Assembly (NCBI GenBank): GCA_964654535.1
Contig: CAZZIZ010000004.1
Span: 1 to 45,640, forward strand
Reading direction: 5' to 3'
DNA: 45,640 bases
From: CAZZIZ01 sp964654535
GTDB lineage: Bacteria > Bacteroidota > Bacteroidia > Chitinophagales > UBA2359
Positions 16,767-25,471 of the stretch are shown in pieces (position 1 is the first letter of the stretch; every line of letters begins with the position of its first letter). Below the pieces are notes generated by a model. It searched no databases. It saw only the letters and a list, made by a program, of their open reading frames with translations, and was not told where the DNA came from. Made by a program: the position numbers and the translations under genes.

Positions 16767-18239
16767 TTAGTTTGACGCTCGCCGATCAACAAATAGGAAC
16801 AATCCCAAAGCCGTCAACAAACCGTTTATCAAAAGTAATTCGAAACCTATTTGATATCCATTAAAGATGTTAACCGAATATTTGTTTATTAAGAAGCATA
16901 AAATGGGGCTAAGCACACAAACTATAGGAATCCAAAAGCCATCTTTAATCTTAAACTTAGTAAATAGACCCACAGCAAATAAGCCCAGCAAGGGGCCATA
17001 TGTGTAGGTCGCCGCTTTAAAAACCTCCCAAATAAGCGAATCGTTATTTATCAATCTAAACAGCAGAATAACCACAAAAAGCAGTACCGAAAATCCAAGA
17101 TGAACTGTATACCGCGCCTTTGGGCTACCCTTCCCTTCTTCAAAACCCAAAAAGTCCACACAAAATGAAGTGGTCAAAGAAGTTAAGGCTGAGTCCGCAG
17201 AACTATAAGCCGCTGCCAACAGTCCCAAGAGAAATATGATTCCTATAAAAGGCTTTGCGTGGTTGATGGTTATTTCAGGAAAAAGTAAATCGGGTCTAGA
17301 CTTTGTAACGCCCGCTACCACTTCTTCAGGAATAGAAATTCCTTTTGCGTTTGCGTATAGAAATAAAAGTGCACCCAGTACGAGAATAAAAAAATTGACC
17401 GCGACCAAAACAACAACCATCGAGAACATATTCTTCTGTGCGTCTCCAATGTTTCGACAGCTCAAATTCTTCTGCATCATATCCTGATCTAAACCAGTCA
17501 TAACCACAGAAATGGCCGCACCATTTATAAATTGCCATGCCCAATGCTTATTGCCTTCATAAAAAAACATTTGGCTGTATTTACTATCGCGAACCGCCGT
17601 AAACATCTCTGGAATGCTCCAGTTCATTTCACCAGCAATAAAATAAATCACCAAACCCACTGAGAGCAACATAAAAAAGGTCTGCAGCCCATCTGTCCAA
17701 ACAATGGTTTTAATACCTCCTTTAAAGGTGTACATCCATATCAATGCAATAGTCAGCGCAACCGTAACCGCAAATGGAACTCCCCAACTCGCAAAAATAA
17801 AGTTGTGCAGCACTAGCGCCATTAGATACAAACGCAAGGCCGCGCCAATAACGCGCGAAATCATAAAGAATGTGGCGCCCGTACGATAAGACCAATTACC
17901 AAATCGATCGCGCAAGTATTGATAGATAGAGGTAAGCTCCAAGCGATAATACAAAGGCATCAGTACCAAGGCTATTATCGTGTAGCCCAACAAGTAACCG
18001 AAGCACATCTGCATATATCCAAACTGCCCCGCACCGACTGCGCCAGGAACAGAAATAAAAGTGATGCCTGATAAGCTCGCGCCCACCATTCCAAAAGCAA
18101 CCAGAAACCACGGCGACTTTCTATTACCCACGAAAAAAGCACGGTTCCCATCGTCCCGTCCTGTTAACCAAGAAACCAAGAAGAGCATCGCGATATAAGC
18201 GAGGGTTATGGCAAGAATAAGTTGAGGACTAAGCACCAA
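16767..18239 (-). CDS. Sodium:solute symporter (SSS family)
   Basis: An inner-membrane permease of the SSS/SLC5 family with about 13 hydrophobic helices in 490 residues. Typical elements are the first helix followed by a GRDDGNRAFFVGNRKSPW loop, GMVGASLSGITFISVPG in helix 2 (a sodium-site region), YRLELTSIYQYLRDRFG and the late AAYSSADSALTSLTTSF motif, which carries the Na2-site serines. The substrate cannot be read from sequence; close Bacteroidota relatives are just called sodium:solute symporters. The start is TTG 18239 or GTG 18236. A perfect minus-7 box (TATTTTTG) ends 2 to 5 bases before them, so the mRNA may be leaderless. The LOG gene lies 9 bases downstream. Confidence 0.93.
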   Translation of the reverse strand: MVLSPQLILAITLAYIAMLFLVSWLTGRDDGNRAFFVGNRKSPWFLVAFGMVGASLSGITFISVPGAVGAGQFGYMQMCFGYLLGYTIIALVLMPLYYRLELTSIYQYLRDRFGNWSYRTGATFFMISRVIGAALRLYLMALVLHNFIFASWGVPFAVTVALTIALIWMYTFKGGIKTIVWTDGLQTFFMLLSVGLVIYFIAGEMNWSIPEMFTAVRDSKYSQMFFYEGNKHWAWQFINGAAISVVMTGLDQDMMQKNLSCRNIGDAQKNMFSMVVVLVAVNFFILVLGALLFLYANAKGISIPEEVVAGVTKSRPDLLFPEITINHAKPFIGIIFLLGLLAAAYSSADSALTSLTTSFCVDFLGFEEGKGSPKARYTVHLGFSVLLFVVILLFRLINNDSLIWEVFKAATYTYGPLLGLFAVGLFTKFKIKDGFWIPIVCVLSPILCFLINKYSVNIFNGYQIGFELLLINGLLTALGLFLFVDRRASN

Positions 18240-18240
18240 T

Positions 18241-18248
18241 CAAAAATA
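18241..18248 (-). promoter_or_regulatory. Minus-7 promoter box of the symporter gene
   Basis: TATTTTTG on the minus strand matches TAnnTTTG exactly and almost touches the TTG/GTG start region, implying a leaderless or near-leaderless transcript, or a start further inside the gene than annotated. Confidence 0.5.
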
Positions 18249-18309
18249 CGTCTAAGTACAATGAATCTCGATTGAGTGATAACAAGGAGGTTGAATTTGA
18301 ATGTCATTT

Positions 18310-18458
18310 GGGCAGCAACAGGCTATCCACTTGTACTCGGCACGTCTGCGCTTTGTTCGGCATAGTCGCAGTGGCGTATTCCCTAGACGGTCATCCACCC
18401 CTGCTCCTTGCCTCACGAAAGCGCAGCCGCACCTCATACCGCTTCTATCCTGGCTGCG
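18310..18458 (-). repeat. Degenerate copy of the intergenic element (copy G)
   Basis: This fills the 314-base gap between two divergent genes. On the minus strand GGATAGAAGCGG (18452-18441) resembles the beginning of the element after its GCGTGAG, and GTGGATAGCC (18330-18321) resembles the conserved GGATAGCCCGAC junction. The AG-bulge hairpin and the paired ends are not recognisable, so this is a decayed or only distantly related copy. The remaining bases, 18459-18553, must hold the promoter of the rightward gene; nothing specific is visible. Confidence 0.4.
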
Positions 18459-18553
18459 AGATCTAGGTAATGCACAAAAATGTTATAAAAAGTCAGAAGT
18501 CTAATATTGCCTATGTCTCTAAATAGAGTACATTTATACCTACAAGTCAGTAA

Positions 18554-20101
18554 GTGCGTCAGGGGTCAAATAAAAGGTCACATCAGCTCTATGAGCTTAT
18601 AAAATCGCTTTCCAAATCAGAAAAGCGCTTCTTTAAAATATTCTCTAAACGACATGTCATTGGAGAGAAAAATAAATACGTAGAGCTTTTTGACGCCATC
18701 GAGTCACAAAACGAATACGACGAAGCCAGTATCATAAGTCAGTTCGAGGGAGAACGATTCATTAAAAGACTCGCTGTTGCCAAGGGCTACTTATACGAGT
18801 TGATTCTGAAAAGCATGAATCAATATCACGCTCAAAACGGAATTCACAATCAGATTCTATCCTTAACTAGACAGATTTCCTTTCTCTTCGACAAGAACTT
18901 GTTTCGACAAGCCCAAAAAATCTTGAGCAAAACCTACGACTTGGCCGCAGAATATGAAAAGGTATCCATCCTACCAGAGCTGCTGCACTGGCATAAAAAA
19001 ATAATGGAAGCCCAGTTTTATTCAGGCAAGCAAATTGATGATATAGAAAAACTCTATAAACGCGAAGAAGAAGTACTCGATCAAATCGTAAACCAAAACG
19101 AGTATTGGTTGCTGCAAGCCAAACTGTATTATCAGCACAACTTAAAAGGTATCATTCGAAACAGCGATGACCTAAACAAGATCGAAGATATTTACAACAG
19201 CACCTTGATGAAAAAAGAGGAGCAGGCTTTGACTTATCGCGCCAAGATACAGTTCAACAAAATCTACTCTACTTACTTTTTTATCCTTCGCGATTTTGAT
19301 AGTTGTTATCGTTATATAAAAAGGGCTACCGAACTTTATGAAAAAAGGCAATCCTTTATTGAGAGTTATCCATTAGAGTACATACAGAGTGTAAATAACT
19401 TGCTTAACATTACGCAAGTTTTGAATAAGCCAGATGAAACTTTAGCTGGCTTGAATAAGTTGCGCCATCTTATGGAAAATGAAAAGTACCGCAACAAAGA
19501 GAAGATCCAACTCAAATTATTCGAGTCTTATTACTATCACTTACTCAACCTGCACCTTGAAAAAGATGACTTCGTGGGCGGCTACCAATACATCCCAGAA
19601 ATCGAAAAGGGCATCAAAAAATTTAGCGACGGTATGAATAAAATGGGTGAGCTTATGCTACATTATCACCTGTTCCAGATTTGCTTCGGTGCCCGCAAGT
19701 TTGAGTCCGCTCATAAATGGGTGAACAAAATTCTAGGTAAAAAAGGCAGCGATATTCGTCAAGATATATTGAGCTTTGCGCATATTTTGAACCTCATGGT
19801 TCAATACGAAATGAAAACCTTTGATAATATAGAAACGCAAATAAATGGAACCATTCGCTTTTTGAAACAGCGAAAATCATCTTACAAATTTGAGTCTATT
19901 GTGGCCGAGTACTTACAAGACCTGAAGCAGATAGAAACCCCACTAGAGTTAAAAGCATCTTTCGTTCAACTCAGGTCTCAATTTCAATCACTCACCGACG
20001 ATCCATTTGAGAAAAAAGCATTTGCCTATTACGATTTCATAGGCTGGTTAGATAATAAAATTAATAGCAAAGCGGTACGTAGAAAGAATACCGCGGTATA
20101 A
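18554..20101 (+). CDS. Conserved hypothetical helical-repeat protein
   Basis: Function not recognised. The 515-residue chain has no signal peptide or membrane helix. It begins SHQLYELIKSLSKSEKRFFKIFSK, a signature I associate with a Bacteroidota-specific family of cytoplasmic proteins, and continues as an all-helical, lysine- and tyrosine-rich array with TPR-like spacing (KNLFRQAQKILSKTYDLAAEYEK; KFESAHKWVNKILGKKG). It shares the design and the LSKxExK opening with 1381-2805, but the two are too different to be recent duplicates. The start is GTG 18554. The OmpA-type gene begins 34 bases after its stop and may be co-transcribed. Confidence 0.72.
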   Translation: MRQGSNKRSHQLYELIKSLSKSEKRFFKIFSKRHVIGEKNKYVELFDAIESQNEYDEASIISQFEGERFIKRLAVAKGYLYELILKSMNQYHAQNGIHNQILSLTRQISFLFDKNLFRQAQKILSKTYDLAAEYEKVSILPELLHWHKKIMEAQFYSGKQIDDIEKLYKREEEVLDQIVNQNEYWLLQAKLYYQHNLKGIIRNSDDLNKIEDIYNSTLMKKEEQALTYRAKIQFNKIYSTYFFILRDFDSCYRYIKRATELYEKRQSFIESYPLEYIQSVNNLLNITQVLNKPDETLAGLNKLRHLMENEKYRNKEKIQLKLFESYYYHLLNLHLEKDDFVGGYQYIPEIEKGIKKFSDGMNKMGELMLHYHLFQICFGARKFESAHKWVNKILGKKGSDIRQDILSFAHILNLMVQYEMKTFDNIETQINGTIRFLKQRKSSYKFESIVAEYLQDLKQIETPLELKASFVQLRSQFQSLTDDPFEKKAFAYYDFIGWLDNKINSKAVRRKNTAV

Positions 20102-20135
20102 TAAACGTTTTATAAATAAAAACGTCCTACAACAC

Positions 20136-21572
20136 ATGAACATACGTTTTACCCTCACAACACTCACCTTTTTCTTCCTCGGGCTAATTCTCCAGGCGCA
20201 GACGCCTCACTTCGAAAAGATTAATGACTTGCCTAGCAACAAGGTAACCGACCTACTTTTTCAAGACGGTAAACTATGGGTGTGCACGGACTACGGGGTA
20301 TCACTTCGTGGACTGAATCATAACCAGGAGTACTTAAAGAAAGTAAAAGCGAGCAAAATTTTCATAGACAAAAAGGAAAGGGTTTGGGTTGGCACCAGCA
20401 CTGGTCAACTGTTGCGTACTTCAGATGGCGAATACAAACAAGTGCCAATACCTGGCGAACTCCTTACCGATGATCAAGCCGTAACGGCGCTAAACGTAAG
20501 CGCTGATAAAGTCTGGTTAGGAAGCAACAAAGGGCTTATCCTTGGTATGGGATTAGATGGTGACTACTACGAACACGTCCCCTCAGAATTCAAAGGAGTC
20601 GTGAACAGTTTTGTCGTTGACAAAGGAAGAGCAAAATTGGTTGCTAGAGCTAACGGATTATTTATCAGTCCTAAAAAGTACACGAAGTGGTTCGAGTACA
20701 AAAACATCCGCGAAGTAAAGAAAATTCAGATGCAAGCGGGCGCATACTGGTTAATCGGTGAGTCGCTAGACGGAGGTGCTGTGTTATTGAAATCCAAAGA
20801 TTTTTTAGACTGGGAAAACCAACCGATAAGTTGCCGAAACCTAAAAGTAAGCAACGCAAAATTCCATGATTTTGAAATTGACAGCAAGAATATTTGGATT
20901 GCTACTGACAAAGGAATCATACATTACAACCGTAAAACTAGAGAGTGTCGCGTAATCAATAAAAAAGAATATCCCGATTTCGATTTGAGTATTGTTCACC
21001 AAATTGCCGTCGAAAACGATACTACACTTTGGGCATCCAATAAAAATTTGGGTCTACACAAAATTACCTTCCGACCAGATGAAATAATTGATGAGCCTAT
21101 GGCCGATAAGCCAGTAGTTCAGGTTATAGATGGTGCGCCAGTACAGGAAGAATCGATAGAAGAAACATTCGACCGACGCAACCTCACCAAAGTCTCGGAC
21201 ATAAATTGCAACGATACATTAGTGCTTAACCAACTGATCTTCAAACCGAGTACAGCAGATTTCGTAAACATGTCAGAAGCAAAAGCTCAAATGGATATTC
21301 TGGTGGAATATTTAAACTCTAATGAAAACAACACCTTAGAGCTTATGGGACACACAGATAATATCAGCTCGAACAAGAGCTACTTACAAGAGCTTTCTGA
21401 TATGCGTGTAGAGAGAGTAAAAAGATTCTTAACCGAAAGAGGAATCAAAAAGAACAGAATAAAGACTTATGCTTTTGGTGGTACTAAACCACTCATAAAA
21501 TCTGCCTCTGAAAAGAATAGAGATAAAAATCGACGGGTTGAGGTCTTTGTCCGCTGTAAGTTTGGTTACTAG
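20136..21572 (+). CDS. Exported protein: propeller-like sensor region fused to OmpA domain
   Basis: Residues 1-22 form a signal peptide ending in LQAQ. Residues 25-300 consist of repeats such as LPSNKVTDLLFQDGKLWVCTDYGVS, KERVWVGTSTGQLLRT and SADKVWLGSNKGLI, the pattern of regulator/Y_Y_Y-type beta-propeller blades usually found in periplasmic sensors of hybrid two-component systems. The last 110 residues are an OmpA-like peptidoglycan-binding domain: a LELMGHTDN motif (about 400-408), then LSDMRVERVKRFLTERGI and NRRVEVFV. There is no 8-stranded OmpA barrel. The protein thus probably sits in the periplasm bound to cell-wall peptide, with the propeller as interaction platform. It has no kinase domain. 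It is followed after 91 bases by another envelope protein. Confidence 0.85.
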   Translation: MNIRFTLTTLTFFFLGLILQAQTPHFEKINDLPSNKVTDLLFQDGKLWVCTDYGVSLRGLNHNQEYLKKVKASKIFIDKKERVWVGTSTGQLLRTSDGEYKQVPIPGELLTDDQAVTALNVSADKVWLGSNKGLILGMGLDGDYYEHVPSEFKGVVNSFVVDKGRAKLVARANGLFISPKKYTKWFEYKNIREVKKIQMQAGAYWLIGESLDGGAVLLKSKDFLDWENQPISCRNLKVSNAKFHDFEIDSKNIWIATDKGIIHYNRKTRECRVINKKEYPDFDLSIVHQIAVENDTTLWASNKNLGLHKITFRPDEIIDEPMADKPVVQVIDGAPVQEESIEETFDRRNLTKVSDINCNDTLVLNQLIFKPSTADFVNMSEAKAQMDILVEYLNSNENNTLELMGHTDNISSNKSYLQELSDMRVERVKRFLTERGIKKNRIKTYAFGGTKPLIKSASEKNRDKNRRVEVFVRCKFGY

Positions 21573-21663
21573 ATTCCTGACTCGATAAATACATTTGCCA
21601 CAGGCTAACAACACCCATAATTATTTCGAATATTAACTTTATTTTTCGAACTACTAAAATTCG

Positions 21664-22305
21664 ATGAGATATTTCCATAAAGCTAGATTCAGTTGGGCAA
21701 GGCTAAGCGTCTTGTGTTTTCTCGTTTTCCTAGCTAACACTTCCCTTGAAGCTCAAAAAGAAACTTATGCCAAGGGAGATTTGGCCGTAAAACTAGGTCT
21801 AAGCAATAATTTTCCACTTGCTGTGCTTGATGTTTCTCTAGACTATTCCGACCAACTTATACTGAGTTTTAGTGCCGAATATTTGCTAAAAGGAAATCGT
21901 TCAAAAATTGTTTTCCTTGGAGCAGGATTATTTTGGGGTTACACCCAATATTCATTTCAAGAAATATCTACAAACGGCGAGTTTTCGTTTAGAAATATTC
22001 ATCAACCAATGATTGGCCCACGAGCCACGATGCACATTGATTTTTCGAAAAAAGGTATTGCAGAGTTATACTTTGGAGGACAAATCTTACTTAGCCCCCA
22101 GTGGGTAGCTGGAAGAACAATACGAAGCTCGTTATATACGGAAATTTACCCTGGAGCTTACGTAGGATTCAACTTTGTGATTATTAAAAAAACCGTGGGT
22201 CTATTCGCCGAAATTGGTCTTGGAACGGGTGCTGGTAACATTGGAATAAGTGTCACAGTACCTTCTCGGAAAACTAAAGCTGCGCCGAGTAAAGCAGCAC
22301 CTTAA
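21664..22305 (+). CDS. Putative small outer-membrane barrel protein
   Basis: The 213-residue product has a signal peptide (about residues 1-30, RLSVLCFLVFLANTSLEAQ) and amphipathic strands thereafter, such as GDLAVKLGLSNNFPLAVLDVSL, ELYFGGQILLSPQWVAG and KTVGLFAEIGLGTGAGNIGIS, suggesting an 8-stranded barrel. No family is recognised with confidence. The end is unusual: a short basic, alanine/proline tail (KTKAAPSKAAP) instead of a terminal aromatic strand, and the last 32 bases overlap the 3' end of the convergent flavin reductase gene. The tail may be a recent read-through after loss of an earlier stop; its reading frame continues into the neighbour's antisense. Confidence 0.6.
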   Translation: MRYFHKARFSWARLSVLCFLVFLANTSLEAQKETYAKGDLAVKLGLSNNFPLAVLDVSLDYSDQLILSFSAEYLLKGNRSKIVFLGAGLFWGYTQYSFQEISTNGEFSFRNIHQPMIGPRATMHIDFSKKGIAELYFGGQILLSPQWVAGRTIRSSLYTEIYPGAYVGFNFVIIKKTVGLFAEIGLGTGAGNIGISVTVPSRKTKAAPSKAAP

Positions 22306-23176
22306 GCGCCTCGTCAATTTCACCAGACTCTATCAAGACAGTCGAAAAATTGTGCAGGTGAAACTGCTGTTCAGCCAAGTCCTTGTAAGTGCTTACAATC
22401 TTATGCACTTCCATCATCTTCGCCATTTCCGAAATGCTCTCTGGACTAGGCATTTCTTTTACCCCACCCAATAAACCTAAATCGTTTCCAGTAAGTACTT
22501 TGCTTAAGCGCACATTTTCGGGCAGGCTATCTACGCCAATGGTAAGTTGCGTAACCGGTTGAAACACTTTCATAACCGAATCACCAGAAGCGCGAACATA
22601 AAAAGCGCGCCCCATCCTTCCCATTAAATCTATCTTGTGCGGATCAATTTTTTCTTCCTCATCAAGAATAGATTCATCTACGTGCATGAGCAGCACTTTG
22701 CAAAAGATTAGGTTACCCGCACCGCCTTCTTCTCCCAAAGGAATAATTTGGCTGACCCTACATTCCATCTGCACTGGCGACTCTTTTACTCGAAAAGGCT
22801 TTACTAGTTCTGAAGGAACTGGCGTTAAACCAGCCTTATCAAATTCACTTTCGTCTTCAGCAAAGTCAATACTGGTTAGCGCCATTTGCCGATGAATATC
22901 ATGCGTCACTACATTGATAACCACTTCCTTGGTGGCCTCTACATTTTCAAGTGTATGCTTGGTCGTGTTGTTTGAAACACGGCGATTAGATGAGAACACC
23001 ACCATTGGTGGATTTGAACTGAAGGCATTGTAAAAACTGTAAGGCGCAAGATTAGGAACGCCCGCTTCTGAAATAGTGCTGGCAAAACAAATAGGGCGAG
23101 GGGCCACTGCACCCAGCAAGTACTGGTGCACATCTGCAGTCTTTGCAGTTTTCGGATCAATTCTTTTTAACGCCAT
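22274..23176 (-). CDS. Flavin reductase-like (FMN-binding split barrel) protein
   Basis: The 300-residue protein belongs to the flavin-reductase-like domain family: HQYLLGAVAPRPICFASTISEAGVPNLAPYSFYNAFSSNPPMVVFSS (residues 17-63) is the FMN-binding split-barrel core, followed by NTTKHTLENVEATKEVVINVV. These proteins reduce or bind FMN, often supplying a partner oxygenase. A C-terminal 80-residue helical extension (SISEMAKMMEVHKIVSTYKDLA) is extra. Its ATG overlaps the fahA stop (TAATG), so translation is coupled, and a role near aromatic amino-acid breakdown is likely; this pairing is familiar in Bacteroidota. The precise reaction is unknown. Its 3' end overlaps the convergent gene by 32 bases. 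Confidence 0.87.
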   Translation of the reverse strand: MALKRIDPKTAKTADVHQYLLGAVAPRPICFASTISEAGVPNLAPYSFYNAFSSNPPMVVFSSNRRVSNNTTKHTLENVEATKEVVINVVTHDIHRQMALTSIDFAEDESEFDKAGLTPVPSELVKPFRVKESPVQMECRVSQIIPLGEEGGAGNLIFCKVLLMHVDESILDEEEKIDPHKIDLMGRMGRAFYVRASGDSVMKVFQPVTQLTIGVDSLPENVRLSKVLTGNDLGLLGGVKEMPSPESISEMAKMMEVHKIVSTYKDLAEQQFHLHNFSTVLIESGEIDEALKVLLYSAQL

Positions 23177-24441
23177 TACTTAGCTGGTAATAAGGTTGCT
23201 CGACATTCACCAAAACCGATACGCATACCATCTTTTTCTGCGTGGCCTTTCAAAATAATAGTATCGTGATCATTGATAAATTTTCTTTCCGTACCGTCGG
23301 GCATACTCAAAGGTTTCGTACCTCTCCAGCTCAGCTCCAACATCGAACCATAAGAATCTGGAGTCGGCCCACTTATGGTTCCCGAAGCCAACATATCGCC
23401 GGCATTGAAGTTGCAACCGTTGATCGTATGATGCGCCAACTGCTGCTGCATAGTCCAGTACATATACTTGAAGTTAGATTTGCAAATAGTATGTGCAGGA
23501 AAATCAGCGCATTCCAATTGCGCCTCGAGCTCGATATCTATGGAACCGTTTCCGTCATATTTCAAGTAAGGCAACTCTTCTTTTTCTCTTGCTGGTTGCG
23601 GCACACGAAATGACTCCAGCGCATCTAAAGTCACCACCCAAGGCGAAACAACACTAGCAAAGTTTTTACCTAGAAATGGGCCTAAAGGCACATACTCCCA
23701 AGCTTGAATATCGCGGGCAGACAAATCATTAAAGAGTACCATCCCGAAAATATAATCGTCTGCTTCAGCAGTAGAGATACTATCTCCAAGCACTTTTCCT
23801 TGACCAGTGATGTAACCCATTTCCAATTCAAAATCGAGCAAACGGCTGGCTCCAAATATTGGCGGAGCTTCTTTGTCCGGTCTCGATTGACCTTTAGGCC
23901 TATGAAAGGAAGTTCCTGACACCACTATCGAAGATGCTCTGCCGTGGTAACCTACGGGCAAGTGCAGCCAATTCGGAAGCAGAGCGTTATCCGGATCTCT
24001 GAACATCGAACCAACATTAGTAGCGTGCTCCTTACTCGCATAGAAATCGGTATAATCACCAATTTGAGCGGGCATAAGCATTTGAACCTCGCTCTGTTTC
24101 AAAAGAAACTGATCTCTTTGCTCGGTATTGAGCTCATTGTTTCCTTCCCGCAGCAACTGGGAAACCCTATTACGCACAAATCGCCACTTCCTTTTGCCTA
24201 GCATCAAGAAGCTATTAAGGACGTGAATATTGAATACTTGCGGATCGATGTCCTCTGCATCGAAAAAACCTGCCTCAGCCACTGCACCTAGATCAATTAA
24301 ATGCTCACCGATGGCAACACCAGTGCGAGGATGGCCACCATCATCTTGAAATATGCCAAATGGTAGATTCTGGATCGGAAAATCACTGTTTTCAGGGACT
24401 TCCACCCAAGATTTCAGTTTGGGATTGTTGGCTTCTATCAC
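23176..24441 (-). CDS. fahA: Fumarylacetoacetase
   Basis: Hydrolyses 4-fumarylacetoacetate to fumarate and acetoacetate, the last step of tyrosine and phenylalanine degradation. The 421-residue length is that of the full two-domain enzyme (N-terminal SH3-like part, C-terminal FAH domain). Visible active-site elements include YTDFYASKEHATNVGSMFR (metal Asp and catalytic His in KEHA), LPVGYHGRASS, LLDFELEMG (metal Glu pair), FNDLSARDIQAWE (metal Asp) and LASGTISGP. The start is GTG 24441, the first residue before the IEANNPKLKSW beginning common to relatives. It forms a coupled pair with the flavin reductase. Other pathway genes (hmgA, hppD) are not within the window. Confidence 0.95.
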   Translation of the reverse strand: MIEANNPKLKSWVEVPENSDFPIQNLPFGIFQDDGGHPRTGVAIGEHLIDLGAVAEAGFFDAEDIDPQVFNIHVLNSFLMLGKRKWRFVRNRVSQLLREGNNELNTEQRDQFLLKQSEVQMLMPAQIGDYTDFYASKEHATNVGSMFRDPDNALLPNWLHLPVGYHGRASSIVVSGTSFHRPKGQSRPDKEAPPIFGASRLLDFELEMGYITGQGKVLGDSISTAEADDYIFGMVLFNDLSARDIQAWEYVPLGPFLGKNFASVVSPWVVTLDALESFRVPQPAREKEELPYLKYDGNGSIDIELEAQLECADFPAHTICKSNFKYMYWTMQQQLAHHTINGCNFNAGDMLASGTISGPTPDSYGSMLELSWRGTKPLSMPDGTERKFINDHDTIILKGHAEKDGMRIGFGECRATLLPAK

Positions 24442-24577
24442 TTTCTTAATTTTACACGAAGTTAGAAAATCTTGAACAAGACATAAATTGACTATAGTGA
24501 CACTTTATTTAAAGAAGTCTTAGAATCGAGCATAGATTTTGAACTAGGAAAACTCCCAAACACGTTGATTTAAATAG

Positions 24578-25471
24578 ATGGGTCTAGCAGGTAAAATATT
24601 GAAATACACGGCTTTTGCAGCGGCAAATTTTGTCGGAGCATTTGTCCTGACCACTGTAGCTGGCGCCCACTATGGTTCATCTAGAGATAAGCGAAAACCA
24701 AGCGAGCTAGAAGAAATAGAAGGATATCCTATCAAAAACATCAATTTGAGCACTGTTGATGATGTGCCCATTTCTGCTTGGTATATCAAAAATGGCTGGG
24801 ATAAGGTGGTCATTCTCTTATCTGGTCGTCATTCCAATAGAGAGAAAAACATTGAAAAGGCTAGGCTCTATTTAAAAAAGGGCTATTCGGTGATTATGCC
24901 TGATTTACGCGCTACTGGCAAAAGTGGTGGCGATCGCATAAGCTATGGATGGAAGGAGCGGAAAGACGTCTTGGCTATCTACCAATATTTAAAGGGTGAA
25001 GGATACAAAGACATAGCTGCCCACGGTTTTTCTATGGGTGCGGCAACGATTTGTTATTCCTACCTACATATGGTCAACTTTAGCTTTGTAGTATTGGAAT
25101 CTTGTTATGCTGTTCTCGGTAAAGCCTACGAGGGTGCTTTCAAAAAGTACAGGGTTCCTTCAACTTTATTAAAAGGAATTCGTCCGATGTCGGAATATTT
25201 TTCTGGCTACAAAGAAGAAAACATGCAGCCCAAAAACTTGATTCACTTAATCAAATGTCCTCTTTTGGTTATGGCTGGAGACGATGAGAAAATTGTCTCA
25301 AAAAAAGCTACACTGACACTCTTTAAAAACAATCAATCGAAGCTTGCCAAGCTTCATTTCTTTCACGATGCAGAGCACGAGAACTTTTCGGAAAGTTATA
25401 AAGATGAGTATGTCGAAGTACTAGGAGAATTTCTTGATCTAGTAGGTACCCAAGTCAAAGCATCTGCGTGA
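24578..25471 (+). CDS. Alpha/beta hydrolase, membrane-anchored
   Basis: The 297-residue protein has an N-terminal hydrophobic stretch (about 10-30, TAFAAANFVGAFVLTTVAGA), probably an inner-membrane anchor, then an alpha/beta hydrolase fold with nucleophile elbow GFSMG (Ser152), acid in GDDEKIV (about 250) and His in DAEHENF (about 272). It resembles the BEM46/Abhd13-like serine hydrolases; substrate unknown. The final codon and the stop lie in repeat copy C: the element's first six bases GCGTGA read Ala-stop, so the C-terminus was probably set by insertion of the element. It is convergent with folA and divergent from fahA. Confidence 0.87.
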   Translation: MGLAGKILKYTAFAAANFVGAFVLTTVAGAHYGSSRDKRKPSELEEIEGYPIKNINLSTVDDVPISAWYIKNGWDKVVILLSGRHSNREKNIEKARLYLKKGYSVIMPDLRATGKSGGDRISYGWKERKDVLAIYQYLKGEGYKDIAAHGFSMGAATICYSYLHMVNFSFVVLESCYAVLGKAYEGAFKKYRVPSTLLKGIRPMSEYFSGYKEENMQPKNLIHLIKCPLLVMAGDDEKIVSKKATLTLFKNNQSKLAKLHFFHDAEHENFSESYKDEYVEVLGEFLDLVGTQVKASA

